From positions 1 through 64,000 of the forward strand of contig NZ_JRQQ01000005.1 in the NCBI RefSeq assembly GCF_001625325.1: a stretch of DNA of 64,000 bases. Reading direction: 5' to 3'. Of this stretch, positions 35,922 through 45,115 are shown in pieces. Each line of letters begins with the position of its first letter. Position 1 is the first letter of the stretch. The notes under the pieces were generated by a model. The model saw only the letters and a list, made by a program, of their open reading frames with translations. It ran no database searches and was not told where the DNA came from. The translations under genes were made by a program, and so were the position numbers. Source of the DNA: Croceicoccus estronivorus. GTDB taxonomy: Bacteria > Pseudomonadota > Alphaproteobacteria > Sphingomonadales > Sphingomonadaceae.

Positions 35922-36127
35922 CACCGATCCTTTCTCTTCTTCGCCGGCCCCCTCATAAGGGCCAAAGTCGAGGTCGTCGCGGGCAGTGGACAAAAAAATA
36001 TTTTTAGACTCTTGCGCGGCGCGCGAGTGGAGCTTTGACCACGCGTCGCGGACTCCCGCCCCGCCCGGCTCCTTGCCTGCGATGGTTTCATTCCCATTTA
36101 TCCCCTTGCGCGGGATTCCCTTTGAGG

Positions 36128-36141
36128 CACTATAGCTAGTG
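36128..36141 (+). promoter_or_regulatory. Candidate NrdR box in the long nrdA leader
   Basis: The 14-base dyad CACTA-TAGC-TAGTG closely resembles the NrdR consensus (ACACTATATATAGTGT-like). It overlaps a -10-like TATAGC element, with a TTGCGC sequence 19 bases upstream. Only one box is clear; NrdR usually binds a pair. The surrounding 35,922-36,390 gap has no other recognised element, so nrdA may have a leader of about 240 bases. Confidence 0.5.
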
Positions 36142-36390
36142 GTCCGATTGCTGGGGGGACCTACAAGACCTAGATTCAGCCGGAGGCGCGCAAAAGCCGC
36201 GGATGGGCTGGGATTCGGGTGTCACGGCATCCACCGGCAAGAGGACTCCAGGGACAATCGGGGGATAAGTTTTTCTCTCCCATGCCTTGGAAATTGATAG
36301 GCTGGGCACTTGCCCGCTGATTCGAACGAAAGTGGAACACTGGCTTGCCAGAGCTGTTGTTCGCGATGCGGGATCCGGACGGGGGACATG

Positions 36391-38448
36391 ATGGATTTCA
36401 GGACTGGGGATGGTGCGGCGATGGGCCTCGATACGGATGTTGATAACCAGATCCTCGAAAGCGAGGCCAACCCCACCGGCAAAGGGAGCGGCGCTGCCAC
36501 CGGCGGCCCGGCTGTTGCGATGACCGACAAGGATCAGGGTAGCGAAGCGTTGGTGGCCGAACAGGCTGGCGCGGCAATGGCAGGCGTCATGGCCGAAGTG
36601 GCCAAGGCCGCTGCCGAAACGAAAGATAACGGCAAGGGTGTGCGTCCGCGCCGTTTCAAGATCGAAACCGATTCATCGCGCGACGACAGGCTGACCGAGT
36701 TCGGCAAGGAAACGCTGATCGACCGCTATCTCCTGCCCGGTGAAGGATTTCAGGATCTTTTCGCCCGCGTGGCCGATGCCTACGCCGACGATCAGGATCA
36801 TGCCCAGCGGCTCTACGACTATATTTCGAACCTGTGGTTCATGCCTGCCACCCCTGTCCTGTCCAACGGCGGCACCGGGCGGGGCCTGCCGATTTCGTGT
36901 TACCTCAATTCAGTGGACGACAGCCTCGAAGGGATTGTCGGCACCTGGAACGAAAATGTCTGGCTGGCATCCCGCGGCGGCGGCATCGGCACCTATTGGG
37001 GGCAGGTCCGCGGCATTGGCGAACCGGTCGGCCTCAATGGCAAGACCAGCGGCATCATTCCGTTCGTGCGGGTGATGGACAGCCTGACACTGGCAATTTC
37101 ACAAGGATCGCTGCGGCGCGGTTCGGCGGCCTGCTATCTCGACGTTTCGCACCCTGAGATCGAGGAATTCCTCGAAATCCGCAAGCCGTCGGGCGATTTC
37201 AACCGCAAGGCGCTCAACCTGCATCACGGCGTGCTGCTGACTGACGAATTCATGGAAGCTGTCCGCGACGGGGCCGAATTCAACCTGCGCAGCCCCAAGG
37301 ACGGATCGGTGCGCGGCTCGGTCGATGCCCGCTCGCTGTTCCAGAAGCTGGTCGAAACCCGGCTTGCCACGGGCGAACCCTACATCGTCTTTTCCGACAC
37401 CGTGAACCGGACGATGCCGCGGCATCACCGCGAACTGGGGCTGAAGGTTTCCACTTCCAACCTGTGTTCGGAAATCACTTTGCCGACAGGCCGCGACCAT
37501 CTCGGCAACGATCGCACGGCGGTATGCTGCCTGTCTTCGCTCAATCTCGAAAACTGGGACGAATGGCGCGACGACAAGCAGTTCGTCGAAGATGTCATGC
37601 GTTTCCTCGACAATGTGCTGCAGGACTATATCGACCGCGCCCCGGACGAGATGGCCCGCGCCAAGTATTCCGCCAGCCGCGAACGTTCCGTCGGGCTCGG
37701 CGTGATGGGTTTCCACTCCTTCCTCCAGTCGAAGGGCATCGGCATCGAAAGCGCGATGGCCAAGGCGTGGAACCTCAAGATGTTCAAGCACATCAACGCC
37801 AAGGTGAACGAAGCGTCGATGATGCTCGCCAACGAGCGCGGCCCCTGCCCCGATGCCGAGGAAATGGGCGTGATGGAGCGGTTCAGCTGCAAGATGGCGA
37901 TCGCGCCGACCGCGTCGATCAGCATCATCTGCGGCGGTACCAGCGCCTGTATCGAACCGATCCCGGCCAATATCTACACGCACAAGACGCTGTCGGGCAG
38001 CTTCGTGGTGAAAAACCCCTATCTGGAAAAGCTGCTGCAGGAAAAATCGAAGGATTCCACCAATGTGTGGAACTCGATCCTCGAACGCGGCGGTTCGGTC
38101 CAGCATCTCGATTTCCTCACGCCGGAAGAAAAGGCCGTCTACAAGACCAGCTTCGAGATCGACCAGCGGTGGCTGCTTGAATTCGCGGCCGATCGCGCGC
38201 CCTTCATCGACCAGGCGCAGAGCCTCAACCTGTTCATCCCTGCCGATGTCGACAAGTGGGATCTGATGATGCTGCACTTCCAGGCGTGGGAGAAGGGCAT
38301 CAAGTCGCTCTATTACCTGCGGTCGAAGTCGGTGCAGCGGGCCGGGTTCGCCGGTGGCGTGGAAGCGGACAATACCGCCGAAGCCGCGAAGTTCGAACTC
38401 GCCGCGGGCGCTCAGACCGACTACGAGGAATGCCTCAGCTGCCAGTAA
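36391..38448 (+). CDS. nrdA: Ribonucleoside-diphosphate reductase, alpha subunit (class I)
   Basis: The catalytic subunit reduces NDPs to dNDPs. The protein of about 685 residues shows the active-site Cys in LPISCYLNS, the NLCSE radical/acid motif, the second site Cys in AVCCLSSLN, and a redox-active C-terminal tail ECLSCQ. The first ~85 residues are low-complexity and no ATP-cone is evident, so allosteric control by dATP at that site may be absent. GGGGG lies 5 bases before the ATG at 36391; 36388 and 36421 are alternatives. nrdB lies 2.6 kb downstream. Confidence 0.93.
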   Translation: MDFRTGDGAAMGLDTDVDNQILESEANPTGKGSGAATGGPAVAMTDKDQGSEALVAEQAGAAMAGVMAEVAKAAAETKDNGKGVRPRRFKIETDSSRDDRLTEFGKETLIDRYLLPGEGFQDLFARVADAYADDQDHAQRLYDYISNLWFMPATPVLSNGGTGRGLPISCYLNSVDDSLEGIVGTWNENVWLASRGGGIGTYWGQVRGIGEPVGLNGKTSGIIPFVRVMDSLTLAISQGSLRRGSAACYLDVSHPEIEEFLEIRKPSGDFNRKALNLHHGVLLTDEFMEAVRDGAEFNLRSPKDGSVRGSVDARSLFQKLVETRLATGEPYIVFSDTVNRTMPRHHRELGLKVSTSNLCSEITLPTGRDHLGNDRTAVCCLSSLNLENWDEWRDDKQFVEDVMRFLDNVLQDYIDRAPDEMARAKYSASRERSVGLGVMGFHSFLQSKGIGIESAMAKAWNLKMFKHINAKVNEASMMLANERGPCPDAEEMGVMERFSCKMAIAPTASISIICGGTSACIEPIPANIYTHKTLSGSFVVKNPYLEKLLQEKSKDSTNVWNSILERGGSVQHLDFLTPEEKAVYKTSFEIDQRWLLEFAADRAPFIDQAQSLNLFIPADVDKWDLMMLHFQAWEKGIKSLYYLRSKSVQRAGFAGGVEADNTAEAAKFELAAGAQTDYEECLSCQ

Positions 38449-38498
38449 GGGCCCGCTGACAGGCGCTATCCGGCAGGAACGAGGGAGAGTCGTTTCCC

Positions 38499-38945
38499 AT
38501 GACCCGACGTGTTGTAACCGGGCTCGACGAGCAGGGCCGCTCTACGGTGCTGCTCGATGGCCCGCCGATACCATTCGACGGCGCGTGGGGCGGGATCATC
38601 TGGCATACCGATGCGGTTCCTGCCAGCAATGCCGCGCAGGCCGATTGCAAGCATGTGCCGTTCGATTTCGAGCTGATGCACAATGCCAGCAGCCTGTTCA
38701 TGATGATGGAATTCCCGCCCGGCCAGGATCAGTTCTGGCATGCCACGAACACGATTGATTACATCGCCATGATCGAAGGCGAGATCGTGCTGGAACTCGA
38801 AACCGGCGAGGTGCTGCTCAAGGCGGGAGACCTTGCGGTGGATCGGGGCGTATTGCATAGCTGGCGCAACGATACCGACAAGCCTGCACGGGCCGCGATC
38901 GTGACCTTGCCCGCCCACCCGGTCGGGAAAGGCGCCACGGTCTGA
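38499..38945 (+). CDS. Cupin domain protein
   Basis: The 148-residue protein is a single cupin barrel with a metal-site-like HATNTIDYIAMIEGEIVLEL motif and a second motif GVLHSWRNDTDKPARAAI. Such proteins bind metals or small ligands, but no substrate can be assigned. It follows nrdA by 50 bases, perhaps with its own promoter, and precedes an esterase on the same strand. Confidence 0.85.
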   Translation: MTRRVVTGLDEQGRSTVLLDGPPIPFDGAWGGIIWHTDAVPASNAAQADCKHVPFDFELMHNASSLFMMMEFPPGQDQFWHATNTIDYIAMIEGEIVLELETGEVLLKAGDLAVDRGVLHSWRNDTDKPARAAIVTLPAHPVGKGATV

Positions 38946-38994
38946 CCCCCAGGCCGCACCTGAGAATACGATAACCCGAAGAGGATAGCACCAG

Positions 38995-39948
38995 ATGGCA
39001 CTCGACATGGTCGACCCCGAACTGCGCGAACCGCTCGCCCAGTTCCCCGATATCGATTTCCAGACAATTCCGCTCGACGCGATGCGGTCCCAACCGTCGC
39101 TGTTCGTGCCGCTCGAACCGCCCGCGCCGCAGCCGGTGGAACGCATGATCCCCGGCCTGGACGGGCAGCCCGACGTCAAGGTGATCGTCGTCGATCCCAA
39201 CCCGGGTGCAACGGATCGGCCCGCATATCTCCACATTCATGGCGGCGGCTATGTCATGGGCTCGGTCGACCAGATGTCGGCCGGTGTACAGGCAACCGCG
39301 ATGGCCACCGGCATACCGGTCGTCTCGGTCGAATACCGTCTCGCCCCCGAAACCCGGTTCGACGGCAGCCTGGCCGACAATTATGCCGCGCTCGTCTGGC
39401 TGGCCGGTGAAGGCGGCAAGGAACTGGGCGTGGATCCGGCGCGCATTGCCGTGGGCGGCGAAAGTGCGGGCGGCGGGCACAGCGCGATGCTGGCGATTGC
39501 CGCGCGCGACCAGGGCGGCCCGCGCATCGCATTCCAGTTGCTTACTTACCCCATGCTGGACGACCGTAGCGGATCGAGCCGCGCGGTCGCCGATCACCTC
39601 GGCGAATTCGTCTGGACCGCATCCAGCAATCGCTTCGGGTGGGAATCGCTGCTCGGCCAGCCGGCAGGCGCCGATACGTTGCCCGAAGGCAGCATCGTCC
39701 CGAGCCGGGTGGATGACCTGTCCAACCTGCCCCCCGCCTGGATCGGATGCGGCGCACTGGATCTCTTCATCGAAGAAGATCTCGATTATGCGAAGCGGCT
39801 GATTGCTGCCGGAGTTCCGGCGGAAGTCACAGTCATCCCCGGTGCTTACCACGGCTTTGACGGCTTCGTGCCGACAGCCGGCGTCAGCCAGAAATTCGCG
39901 GCTGCGCGCCTTTCCGCACTCAAGCGCGGGCTCGGCCTTCCGGAATAG
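38995..39948 (+). CDS. Alpha/beta hydrolase, HSL-type esterase
   Basis: The 317-residue enzyme has the hormone-sensitive-lipase oxyanion motif HGGGYVMG (residues 82-89), nucleophile Ser157 in GGESAGGGH, an acid in DLFIEED, and the catalytic His in GAYHGFD. It should hydrolyse short-chain esters in the cytosol. The cupin gene 49 bases upstream suggests a small detoxification or catabolic unit; the substrate is unknown. Confidence 0.92.
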   Translation: MALDMVDPELREPLAQFPDIDFQTIPLDAMRSQPSLFVPLEPPAPQPVERMIPGLDGQPDVKVIVVDPNPGATDRPAYLHIHGGGYVMGSVDQMSAGVQATAMATGIPVVSVEYRLAPETRFDGSLADNYAALVWLAGEGGKELGVDPARIAVGGESAGGGHSAMLAIAARDQGGPRIAFQLLTYPMLDDRSGSSRAVADHLGEFVWTASSNRFGWESLLGQPAGADTLPEGSIVPSRVDDLSNLPPAWIGCGALDLFIEEDLDYAKRLIAAGVPAEVTVIPGAYHGFDGFVPTAGVSQKFAAARLSALKRGLGLPE

Positions 39949-39985
39949 GCGCTGCATTCACCCGCAACACCTCTGCGTATAACGC

Positions 39986-40019
39986 AAGGCCCCGGCACTC
40001 TCAGGAGTACCGGGGCCTT
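39986..40019. terminator. Strong bidirectional terminator between the esterase and DUF2171 genes
   Basis: A perfect 10-bp stem AAGGCCCCGG / CCGGGGCCTT encloses a smaller ACTC-tcag-GAGT hairpin. T residues follow on the plus strand and the A-rich start gives T on the minus strand. It stands between two convergent genes. Confidence 0.8.
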
Positions 40020-40049
40020 TGCATATCAGGGCTATCCACGAGGGGCCGC

Positions 40050-40259
40050 CTAGGAAACAAGCGTACCCTGCTTCAGATAGACCCGGTTGTCGTCGATCTT
40101 GTCGACGGCATCCAGCGCGACGAAATGGTGCATGTGATCGCCGCTGTCGGAGCGGGTCAGCTTGATCTGCTCGTTCTCGACTTCATCGACTGTTCCGACA
40201 TGCTGGCCATTGGCATCGGCCACTTCCATATGTTCCTTGATCCGTAGTTTCTCAAACAT
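40050..40259 (-). CDS. DUF2171 family protein
   Basis: The 69-residue protein has a PRC-barrel-like DUF2171 pattern (IKEHMEVADANGQHVGTVDEV, then HHFVALDAVDKIDDNRVYL). Function unknown; such proteins are often stress-induced. GAGGA lies 5 bases before the ATG at 40259. The 40,260-40,477 gap shows no gene. Confidence 0.88.
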   Translation of the reverse strand: MFEKLRIKEHMEVADANGQHVGTVDEVENEQIKLTRSDSGDHMHHFVALDAVDKIDDNRVYLKQGTLVS

Positions 40260-40477
40260 ATTTTCCTCTCTTTCCAATTGCTTATGTTCTATAAACGGTT
40301 GGGTTGGGGGGTGCGTTCCTCGATTCATCGCGGCTCTGGCACGGTCCGTTCGGCCCTTGCCGGAACTCTGGTCGAGCCGTGCAGTGCAGGCGCGATACAC
40401 TTTTCGACATTTCGCAACTTGCCCGCCCGGCAGGCCACGGCGCATAGGCAAGTCCTCTTCCTTCGAAAGGATTTCCC

Positions 40478-40864
40478 ATGCGCAAGTGGCATCGTTGGCT
40501 GTCAGTGTTTTTCGGGATTTTCATGCTGTGGATCGCAATCACCGGCGTACTTAGCCAGGCTGCGACACTCTGGCCTTCATTCGCCCCCGGCCCGGCGGTG
40601 GCTGCGGCCCCACCCGAAGGCTTCACCTGCCCGGAAGGCTGGCGTTGCATGCCGCCGCGCGGCGAACGGGGCGGCTTCGGATCGCTGGTCGGGCTGTTCC
40701 ATCACCTTCATTCCGGCGAAAGCTTCGGCCCGGTCGGTACGATCATTTCCATCCTCTCCGGGCTCACACTGATCTTTTTCAGCGTGTCCGGCCTGTGGAT
40801 GTACGTGCAGATGTGGCGCAACCGCACCCGGCGCGGACTGAACGGGCGATTGTTCTGGAAATGA
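40478..40864 (+). CDS. PepSY-associated transmembrane protein
   Basis: The 128-residue protein has an N-terminal RKWHRWLSVFFGIFMLWIA transmembrane helix typical of PepSY_TM proteins. A periplasmic loop with a Cys pair (FTCPEGWRCMPP) follows, then a second helix (SILSGLTLIFFSVSGLWMYV). These proteins are often linked to iron reductases or metal uptake. AAGGA precedes the ATG by about 10 bases. Confidence 0.82.
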   Translation: MRKWHRWLSVFFGIFMLWIAITGVLSQAATLWPSFAPGPAVAAAPPEGFTCPEGWRCMPPRGERGGFGSLVGLFHHLHSGESFGPVGTIISILSGLTLIFFSVSGLWMYVQMWRNRTRRGLNGRLFWK

Positions 40865-41046
40865 TTTCGCGGCCATGGGCCGATGGAGCGGGCGGGTAGG
40901 CCCACGCTTTCCCGCCCCTTTTCGCGCAGATATCGCCGCGACATGAAATCTTCGTGATTTTTCCCCGACGAAGGGCGTTTCCGGATTCACAGATTCGGGC
41001 AGTTGTGCCTATATTGAGGGTTCGGCCACCCCCACGGAGACACAAC

Positions 41047-42114
41047 ATGTCGTTGCTCGAAGCCCGCAAGACCTACAAGCCCTTCGAATATCCGTGGGCC
41101 TACGAATTCTGGAAGCGGCAGCAGCAGGTTCACTGGATGCCGGAAGAAGTGCCGCTGGGCGAAGATTGTCGGGACTGGGCACAGAAACTGTCCGACCACG
41201 AACGGAACCTGCTGACGCAGATCTTCCGTTTCTTCACGCAGGCCGATGTCGAAGTGCAGGATTGCTATCACGACAAGTACGGCCGCGTGTTCAAGCCGAC
41301 CGAAGTGAAAATGATGCTGGCCGCGTTCTCCAACATGGAAACGATTCACATCGCCGCCTATTCTCACCTGCTCGACACCATCGGCATGCCGGAAAGCGAA
41401 TATGGCATGTTCCTGGAATACCAGGAAATGCGCGACAAGCACGACTACCTGCAATTGTTCGGTGTCGACAGTGACGAGGATATTGCCCGTACGCTGGCAA
41501 TGTTCGGCGGCTTTACCGAAGGGCTGCAACTGTTCGCCAGCTTCGCCATGCTGATGAACTTCCCCCGCTTCAACAAGATGAAGGGTATGGGCCAGATCGT
41601 GACCTGGTCCGTACGCGACGAATCCCTGCACTGCGAAGGGATCACCCGGCTGTTCCATGCCTTCACCAAGGAACGCGGTTGCCTGACCAAAGCGGTGAAG
41701 GAAGACATCATCGACTGCTGCCAGAAGACGGTCCGGCTGGAAGATGCATTCATCGATCTCGCGTTCGAAGACGGCCCGGTGCCTGGCATGACGGCCAAGG
41801 AAATCAAGAAATACATCCGCTACATCGCGGACTGGCGGCTGGATCAGCTCGGCTTCGACCCGATCTACATGGTCGACGACCATCCGCTGCCCTGGCTCGC
41901 CCCGCTGCTGAACGGGGTGGAGCACGCCAATTTCTTCGAAACCCGCGCGACCGAATATTCAAAGGGTGCGACCAAGGGTAACTGGCAGGACGTCTGGGCC
42001 AGCTTCGACCAGCGCCGCAAGGCCAAGGCCGCCAACGAGCAGGATGCAGGCGACGATGGCGAGCCGGACATGTTCAGCGATCGCGGGAATGGAGCGACGC
42101 AGGCGGCGGAGTAA
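41047..42114 (+). CDS. nrdB: Ribonucleoside-diphosphate reductase, beta subunit (class I)
   Basis: The 355-residue di-iron protein supplies the radical to NrdA. Metal ligands are visible in DVEVQDCYHDKYGR, in METIHIAAY (with the radical Tyr following Glu and His), in GGFTEGLQLF and in RDESLHCEG. The tail carries an acidic patch expected for NrdA docking. GGAG lies 7 bases before the ATG, and a TATATT -10-like box lies at about 41,010, so it has its own promoter. Confidence 0.94.
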   Translation: MSLLEARKTYKPFEYPWAYEFWKRQQQVHWMPEEVPLGEDCRDWAQKLSDHERNLLTQIFRFFTQADVEVQDCYHDKYGRVFKPTEVKMMLAAFSNMETIHIAAYSHLLDTIGMPESEYGMFLEYQEMRDKHDYLQLFGVDSDEDIARTLAMFGGFTEGLQLFASFAMLMNFPRFNKMKGMGQIVTWSVRDESLHCEGITRLFHAFTKERGCLTKAVKEDIIDCCQKTVRLEDAFIDLAFEDGPVPGMTAKEIKKYIRYIADWRLDQLGFDPIYMVDDHPLPWLAPLLNGVEHANFFETRATEYSKGATKGNWQDVWASFDQRRKAKAANEQDAGDDGEPDMFSDRGNGATQAAE

Positions 42115-42189
42115 TGGGCCGGGCCGGAGGAGAAGGCGCTTCGCTGCACCATACCCCACTCCGGCCTCCCGATAGGGCCGCTCCTCAAG

Positions 42190-42463
42190 TCAGATTGATT
42201 GCGGAATCGCGTCGATGGTCTTTTTCGCTTCGGCAAGGCCGCAGCCCGTTTCTTCGCGCAGAAGCTTGATTGCCTCGATCTTGCGGTGATCCCGCAAGAG
42301 GTCGCGGATACGCGCCTGCACGTCTGCGGGAATGCGCGCCGGATCAATAGGCTGAATCCGATCCCGCGCGCGCGCCAAACGCCCCCACGCCAATACCAAT
42401 GCGGAATACCACCAGCGTCCACGCCGCCAGCCCCAGCCACCATTCCCAGCTCAGCGTCGCCAT
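42190..42463 (-). pseudogene. Membrane-anchored ribosomal L7/L12-C-terminal-like protein, broken by a one-base frameshift
   Basis: The first frame, from the ATG at 42463 (AGGAG with good spacing), encodes WEWWLGLAAWTLVVF, a membrane helix. A second frame ending at 42190 continues ALVLAWGRLARARDRIQPID and then KIEAIKLLREETGCGLAEAKKTID, which resembles the ClpS/elongation-factor-binding C-terminal domain of L7/L12. Removing one G at 42,403-42,404 joins them into one protein of about 90 residues. A sequencing error, a real mutation or recoding are all possible. Confidence 0.65.
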
Positions 42464-42485
42464 CGCCCTCTCCTTACCATGTGCC

Positions 42486-43091
42486 TCAGCACCAACCCCC
42501 ACGATAGCCGCCAAGGTAACGACGCGCGCCACCTTCGTTACGCATGAAATCGGCCAGGCGATCTTCGGTCCCGTCCGGGGCCTTCCGCTTCATGATCCTG
42601 AGATTCCGTCCGTAGCGATCCGTCGGATCGTCAATCCGGGCAGTCATCGCGAAAGGACCGCGATTGAGCCAGTGTTGCAGGGCGGCTGTGGATGCCTCTG
42701 CCTGCGCGGCCTCTGCCGGGCAACGCGCGCGAACTTCCGCCGTGTCGATCCCGACGACCCGTATCTTGCGATCGCCCAGCTTGAACGTATCGCCATCAAA
42801 CACGCAATAATGTCCTCGCCCCGGCCCGCAGCGGGTGAACTGCCCATCGACCCATTCCGGTTCCGTCTGGAGATAGGCAGGCGGCTCGAAGGCGGCGCCA
42901 TCGCGCAGAACGACTGCCACCGCAATCAACCCGACGAGCAACAGGAACGGGCGCGCGCCGGAAAGAGCTCGCCCCCAGGTCCGCCGCCGATTGCGCGAGC
43001 TGCGTGGCGCTTGCTTGCGATAGCCTGCCACCCGCCTGCCTTGCCTGCGCCCCCGGCGGTGGTGCGGATCGAAGCGTGTCACCTTGCCCAT
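42486..43091 (-). CDS. Thermonuclease (SNase-like) family protein, membrane-anchored
   Basis: The 201-residue protein has a basic N-terminus, one membrane helix (about residues 47-62), and an SNase domain with VFDGDTFKLGDRKIRVVGID and DRYGRNLR motifs, which include the expected acidic metal ligands and Arg. It should be a periplasmic or membrane-bound nuclease. It starts 109 bases from the divergent DUF1294 gene. Confidence 0.88.
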   Translation of the reverse strand: MGKVTRFDPHHRRGRRQGRRVAGYRKQAPRSSRNRRRTWGRALSGARPFLLLVGLIAVAVVLRDGAAFEPPAYLQTEPEWVDGQFTRCGPGRGHYCVFDGDTFKLGDRKIRVVGIDTAEVRARCPAEAAQAEASTAALQHWLNRGPFAMTARIDDPTDRYGRNLRIMKRKAPDGTEDRLADFMRNEGGARRYLGGYRGGWC

Positions 43092-43200
43092 TGCTTTTGC
43101 TTATCGCCCATTCCGTTACCAGAAATGTAATGGAGCCGACGCGGGCGGCACGCGTGCTTTCATCTTTCATAAGGGATCGCCGCATTAGGGGCCGGTTGCC

Positions 43201-43503
43201 ATGCGAACCTTGCTGCCTCTCCTGACTCCGGCCAACATTGCCACTTACCTTATCGCGATTAATTTCATCGCCTTCGCCGCTTTCGGGATCGACAAGATGC
43301 TGGCCGAAGCGGGCAGGCGGCGGATTTCGGAGCAGACGCTGCTCTTGTGGGCTTTTGCAGGCGGCTCGCCGGGAGCCTATGCTGCGCGGCACCTGTTCCG
43401 ACACAAGACCCGCAAGCAACCGTTCTGCTCCAATCTGCACATGATCGCCGCGCTTCAGGCCGTCGCACTGGCTGCGCTGACGGCCTGGATGATAGGCCGC
43501 TAG
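43201..43503 (+). CDS. DUF1294 family membrane protein
   Basis: The 100-residue protein has three hydrophobic segments and the DUF1294 signature GIDKMLAEAGRRRISEQTLLL, then GGSPGAYAARHLFRHKTRK. Function unknown. The family is sometimes fused to a cold-shock domain; that domain is absent here. Confidence 0.9.
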   Translation: MRTLLPLLTPANIATYLIAINFIAFAAFGIDKMLAEAGRRRISEQTLLLWAFAGGSPGAYAARHLFRHKTRKQPFCSNLHMIAALQAVALAALTAWMIGR

Positions 43504-43588
43504 ACCGGATCTCCACCGACCGGGAGCGAGAGAGCATCTATGCCCGTGTCTCCACTCTCCGTTAACCGCCGCATGCGATATTGCGGCC

Positions 43589-43789
43589 ATGTTCGGCCCC
43601 CGCCTCACATCCGTATTCGCCAGCCGCTGGAAGGCTCTGTGGTGGGCGGCAGGGGTCCTGCTGACGGCCTATTGCTCCGTGCCCAAACCGGACGATACGT
43701 CCAAGGCGGACAAGCCGGCACCCCATCAGGAACATGTCAATCCATGGGCGGCCAAGCCGGCACACGGTTCCGCACCGGGAACCTCCTGA
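43589..43789 (+). CDS. Small hypothetical protein with one membrane helix
   Basis: The 66-residue protein has an N-terminal helix (RWKALWWAAGVLLTAYCSVP) and a polar, Pro-rich tail with HVNPWAAK. The layout recurs in Sphingomonadales proteins of unknown function as far as I can recall. The ribosome binding site is not obvious, so the call is moderate. The following 43,790-44,032 holds no convincing gene. Confidence 0.55.
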   Translation: MFGPRLTSVFASRWKALWWAAGVLLTAYCSVPKPDDTSKADKPAPHQEHVNPWAAKPAHGSAPGTS

Positions 43790-44032
43790 CGGACCACTCG
43801 CTCTCAACCGCTATCGTTTTCCTACAGCGCACACGCCTGCCATGGTCAGGCCATGCCCATCGCACTGATACCCCGCTTCCGAAGCCCAGCGATTTCGCGC
43901 ATTTCCGGAAGGTCACACACAATGGCTGGCAAGTATCTGACGGTAATGGATATCCCCGGACACATTGACGGCCATTTCCGTCAACCGCAGCCGTCGCCGC
44001 TCACACGTTCAGAGCAGTGCAGGCAAAGAAAA

Positions 44033-44051
44033 AGCCGGGACAAGCCCGGCT
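44033..44051 (-). terminator. Intrinsic terminator of the gene at 44,131-44,340
   Basis: On the minus strand AGCCGGG, loop CTTGT, CCCGGCT is followed by TTTTCTTT. It lies 80 bases after the stop of the leftward Ala/Pro-rich protein gene. Confidence 0.85.
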
Positions 44052-44130
44052 CTTCCGTTTTAGCTGTGCCGACCCGATCGGGGCCGGGTGGGGGCAGGCC
44101 ACAAACCGCCCAGCCCCCCGTAGCGGCAGA

Positions 44131-44340
44131 TTATTCCGCGCTTTCGGGCGCAGCCTGTTCGTCGCCGGCGGGAGCAGCCGGTTCATCCGCAGGGGCAGCG
44201 GTGGCATCACCCGTTTCCGCTGGCGCAGCTTCAGGGGCAGGATCGGCGGGCGGGGCGCTGGCTTCCTGGGCGGAGACCGAACCCGCGGCCAAAGCGGTCA
44301 GAGCTGCGGCAGCGAAAGCGGGAATGGCGAATTTACGCAT
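44131..44340 (-). CDS. Small secreted Ala/Pro/Glu-rich protein
   Basis: The 69-residue protein has a signal peptide (cleavage after VSA, about residue 24). The mature chain is a disordered string of Ala, Pro, Glu and Asp without domains. A strong terminator follows. Function unknown. Confidence 0.7.
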   Translation of the reverse strand: MRKFAIPAFAAAALTALAAGSVSAQEASAPPADPAPEAAPAETGDATAAPADEPAAPAGDEQAAPESAE

Positions 44341-44488
44341 TGTGACATCCTTTTTCTGTCAGTTGGGTGCCGGCTAAACGTGGCAAGTCCGGACCCGCTC
44401 CCCACCCTGCGACCGGGCGCACCGCGTACGCGGCAAGGCGAGAAAGAATGCCGAAACAGCGCGAAAATGCGCATGGCGGTGTCGCCGA

Positions 44489-44935
44489 TCAGGCGAACCA
44501 GGTTTCCGGATTGGGCATCGGCTGCTGCTTCTGCGCCGCCACCAGGCTCAACACGCAACGCACGATCACGAGAATGGCCACGCCCGCCAGAAGGATGAAA
44601 CCGATCAGGACGATCATCAGCAACGTGCTGACCACCGTACCGAGCAGACCGAGCCAGAAGGTGCGGATGAGATACGTGTAGTGCGAGCTTTCCCAGTCTT
44701 CGTGCGGTTCCCCGCGCCAGACATAGGCCAGCACCAGACCGATGATGCCCGTGACGAACAGAAGGCACGATCCCAGATAAAGCAGGCTGATGATAGTCGG
44801 CCGGTTGAACGCGAATGTGGACGCTGTGGTCTGCCCACTCGCCACCCGAGGCGGCTTCACCGTTCTGGCGGACGGGCCGTCCGGCCCCTTGGGGCGCCCC
44901 TGATCGTCGAACTCGGCCACCTTGCCTGCCTCCAT
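44489..44935 (-). CDS. DUF4870-like membrane protein
   Basis: The 148-residue protein has a hydrophilic N-terminus (about 45 residues) and three hydrophobic segments. The loops EPHEDWESSHYTYLIRTFW and the C-terminal YVWRG/PMPNPETWF patterns match the DUF4870-like membrane family. Function unknown. Confidence 0.8.
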   Translation of the reverse strand: MEAGKVAEFDDQGRPKGPDGPSARTVKPPRVASGQTTASTFAFNRPTIISLLYLGSCLLFVTGIIGLVLAYVWRGEPHEDWESSHYTYLIRTFWLGLLGTVVSTLLMIVLIGFILLAGVAILVIVRCVLSLVAAQKQQPMPNPETWFA

Positions 44936-45115
44936 GTACTGTTGCGGGAAGGGAGCCTAACCCAACCCCAGTCGCGACGATAGCCCCGTTCCGTCTGTCC
45001 GACGCGGCATGTCTGCAACTCAGGGCCCGCAACTCAGGCCCCACACTCAGACTATGCGGAACAATGCGCGGCATGCCACGTTGGCCTTGTAGAAGGCCAG
45101 AACGGAGGAAGCACA

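Noticed and set aside
36128-36390. Cobalamin or other riboswitch in the long nrdA leader
   Set aside because: No B12-box or other known aptamer core was found; the enzyme is class I and B12-independent.
43853-44377. A plus-strand frame around the Ala/Pro-rich protein gene
   Set aside because: Runs antisense through the secreted protein and its terminator; composition is not protein-like.
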